Source: Diphasiastrum complanatum
Lineage: Eukaryota; Streptophyta; Lycopodiopsida; Lycopodiales; Lycopodiaceae
NCBI GenBank assembly: GCA_029204225.1
Contig: CM055095.1
Coordinates: forward strand, 17,667,561-17,731,560
DNA: 64,000 nt
Reading direction: 5' to 3'
Under the pieces are notes generated by a model. It had not been told where the DNA came from and did no database searches. It saw nothing but the letters and a program-made list of their open reading frames with translations. The translations under genes were made by a program, and so were the position numbers. Shown piece after piece: positions 10,921-21,290 of the stretch. Numbering within the stretch: the stretch's first letter is position 1; each line of letters opens with the position of its first letter.

Positions 10921-12208
10921 ATAAATAAAATCCTCCAATAAAATGTGTTGCGAGGGCATGGCATCTTGCGTGTATAAGCCCATGGCCCAATGAGCACACA
11001 ATTGAAGTTTTAAATAAAATAAACTTGACTTGGGCCTTGTAATTAAAATAAAACTAGAGGCCCAATGTCATTTTTAAACTTAGAGATCACTTTTTAGAGT
11101 TGGGTTCAAATTGGGACTCACATGAATCTTGTGATTTCTAATGTACTTTTTGTGGACCCTTGGATCAAGTTGGGTCCAAGATGAATGGTTAGGATCATTG
11201 TGAATATTAGCCAATAAGATTGAGGGGCAAGGGCCTTCCCCATTTTATAAAAAGGCACCATTTGTACACTATTTGGATGCTTAATAAAAAGGAGAAAACT
11301 CTACAATTTTTGGAAGAGAAGCATCCTCATTTGCTATTCACTACTTGCTATTGCTCTTGATTGTGTTTTCTCTTGCTTTCTATTTCCATGTTTATTGTTT
11401 GCCAATAGTGAATGTTTTTCCATTAGCAAGCATAAGGAGCATTTGAGCTAACCTCCACCCTCACTCTCTTTCTCTCTCTTTCTCTTCTCTTCTCAATCTC
11501 TTCTTCTCCATTCCTTCCCTTCAACCAAACTATGATGAATGTTAGTGTAGAGGAGTAGAGTTAAAGAGGAGTAGTATAGTGGTGAGTAGAGTTAAGGGAA
11601 AAAGTAGGAAATTAACTAGAAGTAGCATCTATGCATAATTAGGCACCTATCCAGTGATCTAACCTTTGTTGATAGGCGGAAGGGCTATACGACGAGAGAT
11701 CTTCGACCCCACAAATATACATGCCTGTGCGAGTAGTAAGTTTCCTTGCACGAGTCATTTTTTTTGTGAGTCATGTGCGAGTAGTACGTTTCCTTGCATG
11801 AGTCATTTTTTGTGCGAGTCATCTTCCTATGCGAGTAATTTTTTGTGCGAGTCCCTAGCAATTTTCTATCAGTTTCTTGCTCTGTGGTCCATTTGAGTTG
11901 ACTAGGTCAAAAATAACTCGCACAATTGTACGAGTCATTCCATGATTTTTGCAAAGACTCTTGTCAATTACAAGAGGAGGTGAGAAAGTTGAAAAAAGAA
12001 AAAATCATAAAGAAAAGAAAAAAAGAAAACATCAACCATCGGCAAAATAATACTGCCACGTCTAATTGGAATAAGCCATAGGCATATCTAGTAGGGTACC
12101 GGCCTTAGACATGACCTAGATGGAAGCTATAGACTAGGGAGAGACATTTGCCCTCATCCATCCACCCAAACCATTTGTCTGGTCTTGTGATAATCCGTTC
12201 AAATCAAC
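10921..12208 (+). other. Leader/LTR-like region before relic B Gag
   Basis: No coding content. A TATA-like TTATAAAAAGG lies at about 11246, and the stretch leads into the Gag start of relic B, so it probably holds the remains of an LTR and leader. I could not define TG/CA ends or a primer-binding site. A CGAGT-rich repeat lies inside it. Confidence 0.35.
11720..11945 (+). repeat. Imperfect repeats of a CGAGTCATTTTTTGTG phrase
   Basis: Phrases such as TGCGAGTAGTA(A/C)GTTTCCTTGCA and CGAGTCATTTTTTGTG recur about six times with variations (gcgagtcatc, gcgagtaatt, acgagtcatt). It is a local minisatellite-like expansion in the presumed LTR or leader. Confidence 0.7.
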
Positions 12209-13105
12209 ATGGCCAAACCATCCAATCCACCACCCAAGTTGGAGAAAAGACTTTCAAGAATTGACGCACCTAAGTACGATGATGGAGAATCAGATCCAAC
12301 ATGATTTCTCCAAGATTTCAACAATGCTTGTAAATTCTATGGGGATGAATCTGACACCGAAAAGGTACGTTTGTTCCCCATGGTTCTACAAGGCAACGTG
12401 AAAGAGTGGTTTTTGAACCTTGAAGCCTCGGACAACACGTCTTGGGAGACCATCGCTGCCCTCATCAAAAGGTTCAAGCCCTCTAAATTGACGCAAAGTC
12501 CTTTCATCCAATTGACGCATATCAAGATGTGCAATAAAGATCCGTACGCACCTACATCAAGCGCTTCAAGCGTCTTAAAGTAGAGTGTGTAGATGATAAC
12601 ATAACTGAAAAAATGGCTCTTAAGCTTTTTTTAGTTGGTTTACCCAAGGCCATTAGAAGAGAATTGAAACTCATAGATCGTACGACCGATTGAAAGATGC
12701 CATAGATGATGCCATCCGTGAAGAAGATGAAGGGTCTGACGAGGATTTTGACTATCGCGACAAGAAGGGAAAGGGGCTAGTTAAGCATGAGACTTCCCGC
12801 ATGGAAGGATTGTCCTCATCTAGCGAGGTTGATATCATTCAACACCTTGAGGGTTGGCAAAAAGCACAACAAGCTCAGGTGGAGAAGCTCACCTCAGAAT
12901 TCCAAAAGGTATTGAAGGATGTTGCTGAAAAAACCTTTCCAGTTCGTGAGAATGTGTGGTGTCAAATTTGTTCTCAAAACCACACTGCCAATGAGTGCCC
13001 TCACGTAAGGACATATTTTCCACAAGCCACACGACCTATGTATCACCCTTATAGGCCACCTGAACCTCACTATTACACACCAAATTACAATCCAAATCCA
13101 CCCGC
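12209..13105 (+). pseudogene. Gypsy Gag with zinc-knuckle, relic B
   Basis: The Gag capsid-like region reads MAKPSNPPPKLEKRL, then KFYGDESDTEKVRLFPMVLQ, GNVKEWFLNLE and RFKPSKLTQSPF, the typical retrotransposon Gag helix pattern. Stops occur near 12302 and 12581-12640; the second half is open at 12690-13105 with DAIDDAIREEDEGSDEDFDY, a helical segment, and a knuckle CQICSQNHTANEC. A Pro/Tyr-rich tail is cut by the insertion at about 13106. Confidence 0.85.
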
Positions 13106-13912
13106 GCGAGGCCATGACAATACTGACAAAATTTTCAGAATTCTCACACGTGTGGGAATGATCCACAAGTATGATTGACCTTATTAAGCTTTATGATTAG
13201 CACAATAATCTGATTCTAGATTGAATAGCAAGATCTAGTACAGAATTTATGGCTTAACCACAGTCTAGCATGCTAAGAATCAGAGAATGATAGCATTGAG
13301 TCACAAACGAGCAAAAGTACAAGAAATTAGTGTATGAGCATTAGTCTCAACACGAGTTAGAGAGAGAAAGAGAGATATATATTCAAGCAAATATGGTATA
13401 GATCCAAAATGGTATGGAATAGCTACAAAGCTTTGGTTCTTCATCATAGATTATGTGAATAGCTACACATATTTATGGAGTTTGAGGTAGCTCGAGGTAG
13501 AACCACATCCGTCCACCTTTCAATCACATCTAAAGTGAAAACTAGAGTCTAAGTGACATTTGTCACATCTCATGCATGTATCTCTACCTACTTTTACCAA
13601 GTGTCCTACTTCTAACTAGAATTGTACAAATCATCATGCATGTGTCCATTCCACTTTGTGCATGCCTTGCATGTCACTATGGATCACTTACAATAAATGC
13701 ATGTGATATGCCACGAGTTTCTACAGGCATATTAATGCTATTTCTAAGTCTACAATCTATATGCAAGTTGTATTCAACCAACTAAATATGATAAATCTGT
13801 ATAGCTCGAGTTCTATCTAGGCCAAATTTGGCATTTACATTTATGAAACAACATACTTGCATAGTAAAAAGTTTGTAGCAAGCCTAAAGTCAAGATAGAT
13901 TATTTTTCAATT
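13106..13912 (+). mobile_element. Insertion of about 0.8 kb inside Gag of relic B
   Basis: The Gag reading of Pro/Tyr/Asn repeats stops near 13105 (YNPNPP) and resumes near 13913 (PVPYQPRQPF, then VVNQPAP), matching the uninterrupted order in relic C at 20.05-20.22 kb. The intervening sequence is AT-rich and non-coding, with a 20-bp palindrome-like core near 13139-13158. No clear TG/CA LTR ends, terminal inverted repeats or target duplication were seen, so the class is unknown. Confidence 0.55.
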
Positions 13913-15590
13913 TCAACAAATACCAACCCAAGCCCAGTTCCTTATCAACCCAGACAACCATTTGTAGTCAATCAGCCTGCGCCACATGTACAATCTCACA
14001 TGGTTGATACTACCTATTTCGATCCTGCTACCTATTATGTAGAGGATCCCAATGCCACTGTTTATCAAGCAGAAGCGAGTTACTCTTATCAGATGGCACA
14101 ACCTGGATACAACCCCAATCAACCTCAATATCATCCACAACCAATAGCATATGTTGCACAATCGATGCCAATTTTACGTGGTTGCTTTGTGTGTGCGGGA
14201 GACGACATCCTAGCATTTGTTGCCTTGACAAGTTACAATATCCGTCTCTTTGTGAAAATTGTGAATAGAGCACCATATCAAAGACTGTCCAAAATGACCC
14301 AGCCCCGCAGCTCTTGTTAACTCTATCCAAGTAGAGACAATCCCAGCCAGGGTCATGACTCGAGCCCAACACCGGTAGACTAGCGAAGCTGCAACGAGAT
14401 GCATCAATAAGCCCTCACCCGCTCCGTCCAGTGACAGAACCATACCAATTGTCTATCCTAACCCCAATGAGGAGATCCGTCTGAGAGAAAAATATCAAAA
14501 GCTCATCCACGAAGCCGATAATAAGGATGAGACTGTAATCGCTCCTAAAGATCACATCCAAGATATCCCAACCGTAGAAGGAGCTGAGATATGGGGAAAT
14601 TTGCTTCAAGCAAACGTTACCCTCCCAATTGAAGTACTCTGAAAGTACACCGGAAAATGGCAAAAAGAGTTGTGCTCCATTGGAGATACCATCATGCCTC
14701 AAGACTTCCCTGAGGTGCCCCTGTATCTCACTAACCTTGTGAGCGACAAGGGAAATATACACATTCCTGCAACTTACGGACGTTCCCGCGTTGTCTTGGT
14801 AGTATTAGATGGCAGATCGGGAGTCAACATCATATCAACATCCCTGATGAAGGAGTGGGGTCTTCAAGCTTCCCACAAATGGTCGAACTGTCAACTTCGA
14901 ATGGCAGATCAAAGTGTGGTAAAACCATTGGGCCCGATACCAGACGTAAGACTGAAACTAGGAGATTTGAGCTTCACGCTGGATTTGGTAGTGCTAGATA
15001 TCCCTAGCAACGCAAATTCCTTTGAATTGCTCCTAGGTAGGCCATGGCTCTCTAATGCGCGAGTAGTGCACGATTGGAATAGAGAGCGCATTACATTTGG
15101 CAATCGAGAAACATCAGTCACCATCGACTCTACTGGTAAGATCAAACCCGCACAAATCACCGAATATGGATCCTCTACCACAGAGTCTATTCTTGAAAAT
15201 TACCGTGACATCGAAGATAAGAGCCACTATACCAAGGCTACAAATATCATCAATTGGAGCCACAACTTGGCAACAATCGATTGTGTCAATGCGGAACATT
15301 GCGAGCTCAATACACATCACACTGATAACTATGAATCCGCAATGGAACCAACTGACTTGGATACTCCCATTTTCAACGTCAATTATGTTATTATTAAGCC
15401 CCACAACGAGGACTTGCTTCACGTCGCTTGGCTACCTCATGACGAATCAATAACCTTTTATATCGACAACGCGAGTGTTTTATGCTCTCAAGAGTTTGAT
15501 ACTCACTCCGACATGGCTAATATTACAGATGTAGCTATTCTGCGCTTCATGGACGCAATTCCCCCACGGCTACTCCCTGAGAAGGTTTGA
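13913..15590 (+). pseudogene. Gypsy nucleocapsid tail, linker and aspartic protease, relic B
   Basis: Resumed Gag (YFDPATYYVEDPNATVYQAE) leads to a cysteine segment (GCFVCAG) and a linker with stops between 14.2 and 14.65 kb. The protease ORF 14670-15590 has the active-site loop VLDGRSGVNIIS, again with the second D-S/T-G position altered, and the core end LLGRPWLSNARVVHDW. After the protease comes an acidic linker. The ORF ends in TGA at 15588-15590, and another open stretch at 15770-16021 continues in a shifted frame. Confidence 0.85.
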
Positions 15591-16049
15591 GAGATAGAGC
15601 CTAAGACTAGCATTACTACAGCCAAACCGGACCAAAGTAAAATGTATCGTGTCAAACGATCGGTATACGAATGGGAGATACATGATAATGAATCTATCTA
15701 TGCAATAGATGACACAATCTTAACCAAAGTCCCTCAACTTCCAAGCCACACAGAAACACCGTTCACAAGGTGCATGCGAAACCAACTAGGAAGGAAGCTA
15801 TCCACGAGAAAACAAAAAAGATTATAGAGGTGGAGCCTCCTCACGATTTCACAATAGCTCGAGAAACCCCGGGCGAAGCACAATCCTCTAGGTCCACAAG
15901 CCACACAGCTAGGACCCCAAAAGATCCACCTAAGGTCAGGACTAAGAAGCCCTACACCCATGACAAAATTGATGTGCCCAACCATTTCAAGGAATTCACC
16001 ATTGAATATGTGACTATCTGAAAGAAATTTGATGTCCAGAACGTCAAAC

Positions 16050-16061
16050 GCTCTGATACCA
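16050..16061 (-). promoter_or_regulatory. Copia primer-binding site TGGTATCAGAGC
   Basis: Exact match to the initiator tRNA-Met complementary PBS common in plant Ty1/copia elements, four bases after the LTR CA end. In an element this marks the start of the internal region after a 5' LTR, but here only gypsy sequence follows. Confidence 0.85.
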
Positions 16062-16065
16062 CTTA

Positions 16066-16493
16066 TGAGAGTTGTAATAAGCTCAGATGTGAGTTCGATT
16101 CTGTTTGTTGGTCTACTGCCAACTACAACAAATTTACAATCCTCTAGAGCATGGACAGACACTGCTGACCTATTTTATAATTTATTTTAGCATTCAACAA
16201 GATGAAACCAGTGTGTGGAAGGAATAGTAAATAGTTGACAACGAACATATATCAATCTGACAATAAGGCATTCAATAACATTTAAGATAAGAAAATCATC
16301 TGCATAACATCTACTATTTTAACAATGAATTTCTTGAGCGTTGTGTGACATGTCCACCCAGCGCGTCGGCGTGAGAGGCACTAACTCTCACGAACTATAT
16401 ATAGTCGTCTCGCTTACTAGCGGACTTCTGGACATCTGCTAGCAACACTGTGCTTAGCTTACATTGGCATTCAACCAAATTGATGTTCAACAT
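16066..16493 (-). mobile_element. Copia LTR (minus orientation)
   Basis: Read on the minus strand it starts TGTTGAACATCAA just after a purine-rich stretch (GAACGAGGGAACA) and ends ACAACTCTCA, giving TG...CA ends about 430 bp apart. It lies 3' of the copia RNase H segment, so it fits as that relic's 3' LTR, and it is followed directly by a primer-binding site. Confidence 0.65.
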
Positions 16494-16784
16494 GTTCCCT
16501 CGTTCTCAATTTGTTTATATAGATGGATAGAGAGAACATGTTTAAAGGTTGATCAGGGCTTACAAGAACGGCTGGTTAAGCACGTTCTTATGGTACCCAA
16601 ATGGTCCGTGGAGGAGTGACGTCCTCCTTGTACTTTCCGGATCTCCTTTGTACTTTGAGACGTGAAGATCCACCGCCTCTCGGTCTTCGTGGCTTCTTCG
16701 TCTTTTATGGCTTCTTCTATCTTGGTCCTTGCCATTGAGCCTTTTTGGGTCCACGAACATTTCTTTTTCATATTCGGGTATCCT

Positions 16785-17300
16785 TTAGTCAACGAACCCC
16801 GTCGTCCTCGGGTCTTCACTCCTCGAAGCTTTGGTCTTCGCATCCAAGCAGCTCCCATGCGTTTCTGCAGACTTGAGCTCTAAAGCTAACAAAGCTTTGT
16901 GGCTCAAAACAAATTGTTTCTTCAACTCCCTCTCAAAGCATGGTAGCTTTATGACTCCCAGACTCTTCCTCTGCCTCTCGAACAAATCTTTTTGTAAGGC
17001 CTTGGTGAAGATGTTTGCCACCATCTGCTTCGTTCCAATGAAGCTGGTCTTCAATTCGTTTCTGGTGACTAGGTCCCTTATCAGATGGTACTTGATTGCA
17101 ATGTGTTTCGTCCTTGAGTGAAACACGGGATTCTTCATCAAGTGTATTACAGATTTGTTATCCATATGCAAAATCAGAGGCTCTTTGGTGTTCTCACCTA
17201 GTCCTTCAAGGAACTGTTTGAGCTATATGATTTCATTGGCCATCTTCACAACTGCTATGTATTCAGCTTCACAAGATGACTGAGCTATAATGGTCTGCTT
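16785..17300 (-). pseudogene. Copia RNase H fragment
   Basis: Reads MHMDNKSVIHLMKNPVFHSR, TKHIAIKYHLIRD and KQMVANIFTKALQ, the end of copia RNase H. The upstream part (SSCEAEYIAVVKMANE) is in another frame at about 17.2-17.3 kb. The tail after the ALQ motif is rich in Lys/Arg and leads to the LTR. Confidence 0.9.
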
Positions 17301-17568
17301 CTTGCTGACCTAGAGAATTGCTACGCTTGCTGCAATTGTGCACCCTCCTGAGACACTTTTATAGTTGTCATTGAGTGATGCCCAACTTGCATTGTTGTAG
17401 GAGTGCATTTGGAAATCTGCATCACGAGAATAACACAACCCATAGTCCTTTGTCTGTTGAAGGTACGTAAGATTCACTTCGTGATCTTCTAGTGTGCTAA
17501 GCCGGGATTTGTGCTGAATTGGCTCATTCTAAACATGGCATAAGCTATGTTAGGGCGTGTGTTATATG

Positions 17569-18420
17569 CTAGACACATAAAGATCCAATTGGCCTCCTGT
17601 AAGACGTGTGCTGCATGATCTCTTTCTCTTTTTTAGTTTTCGAACAATCTTCGTTCGTCAGGATTGTTCCTGCAAGCATTGGGATATTTGCCCCTTTGCA
17701 ATCTATCATCCCAAAATCATCAAGGATTTTCTGGAGGTACCTTGACTGATGAAGGTATAACTTTCCTTCGTCATAGTTGTGGTCGATTTGCATGCCTAGA
17801 TAACATCTAGCTTCTCCTAGGTCTGTTATCCCAAAATGTTTCGAGATATCGCTCTTCACTCCTGCAATTAGCTCTTTGCTTCTGCATAGTATCATGGTGT
17901 TGTCCACATACACGACAACAATGATAATTTTCCCATCTGTGATCCTCACATAGACATTGGAATTAACCATCAGTGGCTCGAATCCCAAGGACTCAGGGCA
18001 TGATCTTTCTTCTTGTACCATTGTCTGCTTCAGACCATAGATACTTTTGTGCAGTCGGCATGCATTGGTAGGAAGTGGGTCGAAGATATAGCCTGGAGGT
18101 TGATTCATGTAGACTTCTTCGTCTAGCTCGCCATGTAGGAATGCTATCTTCTCATCGACGATGTGAATCTTGAGGTCGTATGCAACTGCATATGCAAATA
18201 ATAGGTGTAAGGATGCATGTTTCACCACTGGAGAGAAGGTCTAAATGTAGTTGATGCCGTACTTCTAAGAGAATCCCTTTGCTACAAGTCTGGCCTTGTA
18301 TCTCAAAATATCTCCATTCGGTCCATACTTGAGCTTGTAAACCCATTTGCATTGTACTGTCTTTCGCTTGTCTCTGACACTGGTTGTAGTGTCCATACCT
18401 CATTTTTCTTCATGGATTCG
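17569..18420 (-). pseudogene. Copia reverse transcriptase fragment
   Basis: RT text includes DLKIHIVDEKIAFLHGELDE, YMNQPPGYI, CRLHKSIYGLKQ, VVYVDNTMILC (the Y-V-D-D motif reads Y-V-D-N, losing one catalytic acid) and LGEARCYLGMQI. The upstream part (TNGSKP, KARLVAKGF-like) is in another frame. The frame ends near 17569. Confidence 0.9.
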
Positions 18421-18898
18421 ATTTTTTCGTTCATGGCTTGGATCCATTTGTCCTTATCTGGACTGTCGATGGCTTCCTCGAATGTTTGTGGTTCGCCACT
18501 GAATCCACAAAACTCTTCGGATGTTGAAGTCGAACTGCAAATCTTGTTGGCGCTCTTCGCTCTCTTATTGATCTCCTTGGAGATTCTTCGGGTATTGCAA
18601 TGCTCTTGCCTTTGTCTCTTCGGCTAGGTCCGGAATCATCTCGGTTTATAGGAGTTGTAGCAACAGGCAGACTTGCGGTCCTTTCCTCGTCTGACTCATC
18701 GCTCAGCTGATGTGGAGTTCGAACATCTTCGTATGAGTGTTCATACCCGACGAGATATCCTAATTCAACTTTATTATCAAACTTCTTTCGAAGCTTATCA
18801 GGAATATGTGCATAAGCTGCACAGCCAAAAATCCGAACATGTGTTAGATTGGGCTTTCTACCCCACCATAGTTCATGTGGTGCTGTGTGAGGAACACC

Positions 18899-19490
18899 TT
18901 ATTTGCCTATCCTGTTCTGGATGTAGGCAATTGTAGCTATTGCTTTAGCCCATAGCACTCTTAGTGCCTTTGAGTAGGCCATCATGCATCTTGCGGCCTC
19001 CATGAGTGTCCTGTTCTTTCTCTTAGCCACACCGTTGTGTTGTGGTTTAAAGGATGCAGTCCTTCTGTGAAGGATTCCTCGATCATTGCAGAAGCCAGTG
19101 AAGCGGTTCGTGATGTATTCTCCACCACGATTAGTCCTAATCTGCTTCACCTTGCTTCTTGTGTATCTTTCTTCCCAGTTCACATATTTTGTGAACTTGT
19201 CGAGTGCATCTAATTTGTTGTGAATGAAGTAGACTCGCGCGAACTTGCTATAGTCATCAATGAAGGTGATGTAGCACTTCGTGCCTCCTAATGAGATCAT
19301 ATCGAAAGGTCCACATATGTTTGAATGTACCAGCTCCATAATCTTTGTTGTTCTGTAGGAGTCTTTGGTGAATGGAGTTCGGGACATCTTCCCTTTCATG
19401 CACGCATCACATGTTGTCAAATTGGTTGCATTCGTGATGCTCATCCCTGTGATAGCTCCATGTTGGCTTGCCCTTGAAGCTCCTGATCTT
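18899..19490 (-). pseudogene. Copia integrase with altered catalytic triad
   Basis: GAG-pre-integrase end (CDACMKGKMSRTPF) and integrase core: LVHSNICGPF, FIDDYSKFARVYF, QIRTNRGGEY and QHNGVAKRKNRTLMEAARCM. In active copia integrases the D-D-E acids lie in H-T-D, S/T-D-R-G-G-E and E-R-K-N-R-T. Here these positions are N, N and K. The family continues past a stop near 18900 with GVPHTAPHELWWGRKPNL, the usual end of the core. Confidence 0.9.
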
Positions 19491-19494
19491 GCTT

Positions 19495-20962
19495 CTTGGA
19501 CTACCCTCAAGGACGCTCTCATCAAGCGTTTCAAACCTTCTAAACTGACTCAGAGCCCATTCATCCAAATCACACATATTAAGATGCGTCACGAAGAGTA
19601 TGTTAGAAGCTACATTGAGCGTTTCAAATGCCTCAAGGTAGAATGTATTGACGAAAACATCATCGAATGAATGGCCCCCATCGAACTATTCTTGGTTGGA
19701 CTTCCTAAAAATATCCGCCGAGAACTGAAACCTGTTGACCTTTATGATCAATTTAATGACATAATGACTAATGCTATCCATGAAAAAGATGAGGGGTCTG
19801 ATGAGGACTTCGATAACCGAGAAAAAAACTAATTTTTTTTTGAACTTCTTAATCATCAGAACTTTGAAAATACCGCCCAATCCTCAGAATTTCTACTACA
19901 AATGGAAACTTGGCAGAAAGCTCAACAAACCCACATGGATAAACTTGCTACTGATTTTCAAACCGCTATGAAAAATATTGCTGACAAATCCTTTCCAGCA
20001 AGAGAAAATATATGGTGTTCTATCTGTTCACAATGACCACACTTCCAATGAATGTCCCCGACTGAGACACCATTATCTGGTGGAACCCAGACCCATGTAT
20101 CGGCAATACCGTGCTTACAATCCACAACAGTCCATGCTACGACCAGGAGTCTATCAACCACGACCAACTGCATCCAATCAGTATCCACCACGTCAACAAT
20201 TCGTTGTTAATCAACCTGCTCCACAACAAGCTGTCCACTATCTTGATCCCAAAACCATTGATCCAACAACTTATTATGTGGAAGACACTACTCAACCATG
20301 GTACTTCACTGAGACCATCATGTATTATGCGTATGATCCTAATGCTCAAGTGGTTGACCCCAATGCCCAAACCTATGATCCTAACCAAGCTGTGTCTGCA
20401 ACGCATCAACTTCCAGCAATACGCGGATGCTTGATCTGTGCAGGTAAACATCCTAGTATTCGCTGCCCAGACAAACTTCGCTTTCCACCAGCTTGTGAAA
20501 ATTGTGGCATTGAACACCATGTGAAGGATTTTCCTTCCCAACTAAACCAGCTGCTGCTGTATGCTCTGTGCAAGTAGAAACCTTGCTAGCTGAAACTCAG
20601 CCAGCCTGGGTCTTGACTTGTGTACAAACCCAATGTCAAGCCCCTACCATTGCACCCAGCAACATCCAACAGCCCAACATTCCCCCGAGTGAAGGTTCTA
20701 CACCAATTGTTTATCCTCAACCTTCTGAAGAGATTAGGCTACATCACAAATATTGTCAGCAAATTCAAAATGCAGACCAACATTCTACCATTTCCCATCA
20801 CGCACCTCACATGCCTTTTGAGACTAAAACCATTGAAGGCACTGAAGTCTGGGGAGATCTATTACAAGCTAATGTGACTCTCCCTTTCCACGTTCTATGG
20901 AAACATGCGGGTAATCGGAAACAACAACTCCAATCCACCAAAACCACAACTGCCCTGAACCA
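19495..20962 (+). pseudogene. Gypsy Gag/nucleocapsid and linker, relic C
   Basis: Capsid end IERFKCLKVECIDENI, then KNIRRELKPVDLYDQFNDIM and DEGSDEDFDN, as in relic B. The knuckle region near 20.02 kb is frame-broken. ORF 19978-20577 carries a Pro/Tyr/Gln tail and a cysteine segment (GCLICAGKHPSIRC, ACENCGIEHHVKD), then ORF 20568-20999 the linker (IVYPQPSEEIRLHHKY, GDLLQANVTLPFHVLW). Lys/Asn insertions at 19.83 kb break the frame. Confidence 0.85.
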
Positions 20963-21270
20963 ACAGTCCGCGCGGCAGCCACTTACGCCCGAGACTTAGA
21001 GCATTTAATGGGGATTGAAACCATGTGGGACAATTTTCTTCCCCCCATATTCTTTGATCCTAATAAGGCGCTAGCCTCCGACAAAGTCGAAGATCAGTTG
21101 CCACTCGCTCGAGTCTATTACCGAGCTACATTCCTTGGCGATCCCCGGACGCGCTGATTCCAAGCGTGGGTCGACCAAAACTGGCTAACTGGAGTCCATA
21201 AGTCCCTTCACACGCCCAAGGACTTGAAGAAAATGGACAGAATCAATTTCATGGAAGATGTCATGGGCCC
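20963..21270 (+). pseudogene. Second copy of the extra ORF C-terminal module
   Basis: About 300 bp close to 10499-10800: RAAATYARDLEHLMGIET, FFDPNKALASDKVEDQLPLA, HKSLHTPKDLKKMDRINFME. It joins the relic C linker at ACAGTCCGCGCGGCAGCC, in the same frame as neither neighbour. The stop in relic A after FQAWVD is a Gln codon here, while this copy has a TGA just before FQAWVD where relic A has Arg. Confidence 0.8.
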
Positions 21271-21290
21271 CGTAACCCATGGCTTCCATA

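Larger units (their letters stand above)
12209..16020 (+). mobile_element. Ty3/gypsy relic B (Gag, nucleocapsid, protease)
   Basis: Plus-oriented body with Gag from ATG 12209, a first zinc-knuckle near 12955, an insertion at about 13106-13912, a second cysteine segment near 14190, a Gag-protease linker, and protease at 14670-15100, then a degraded linker to about 16020. RT is missing; sequence stops at the copia LTR/PBS. Gag and linker are close to relic C (shared RFKPSKLTQSPFIQ, EEIRL, LLQANVTLP), so B and C are one family in the same orientation. Confidence 0.85.
16500..19490 (-). mobile_element. Ty1/copia relic, integrase to RNase H
   Basis: Minus-strand order is integrase (19.49-18.90 kb), integrase C-terminal region (18.9-18.4), RT (18.4-17.57), RNase H (17.3-16.8) and a 3' tail to the LTR. 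This integrase-RT-RNase H order defines Ty1/copia. Gag and protease are missing at the right end, where the sequence switches abruptly to gypsy Gag near 19490. Several stops and frameshifts make it inactive. Confidence 0.92.
19491..21290 (+). mobile_element. Ty3/gypsy relic C fused to a copy of the extra ORF
   Basis: Starts abruptly in mid-Gag (ALIKRFKPSKLTQSPFIQ, as relic B at about 12.45 kb), continues through two cysteine segments and the Gag-protease linker, and at about 20963 jumps into the C-terminal part of the unrecognised ORF of relic A. No protease or RT. Left edge is the copia integrase, so at least two rearrangements shaped this copy. Confidence 0.85.

Noticed and set aside
11720-11945. 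CRISPR-like repetitive pattern
   Set aside because: Units are irregular and spacers are not of constant length; this is plant nuclear DNA.
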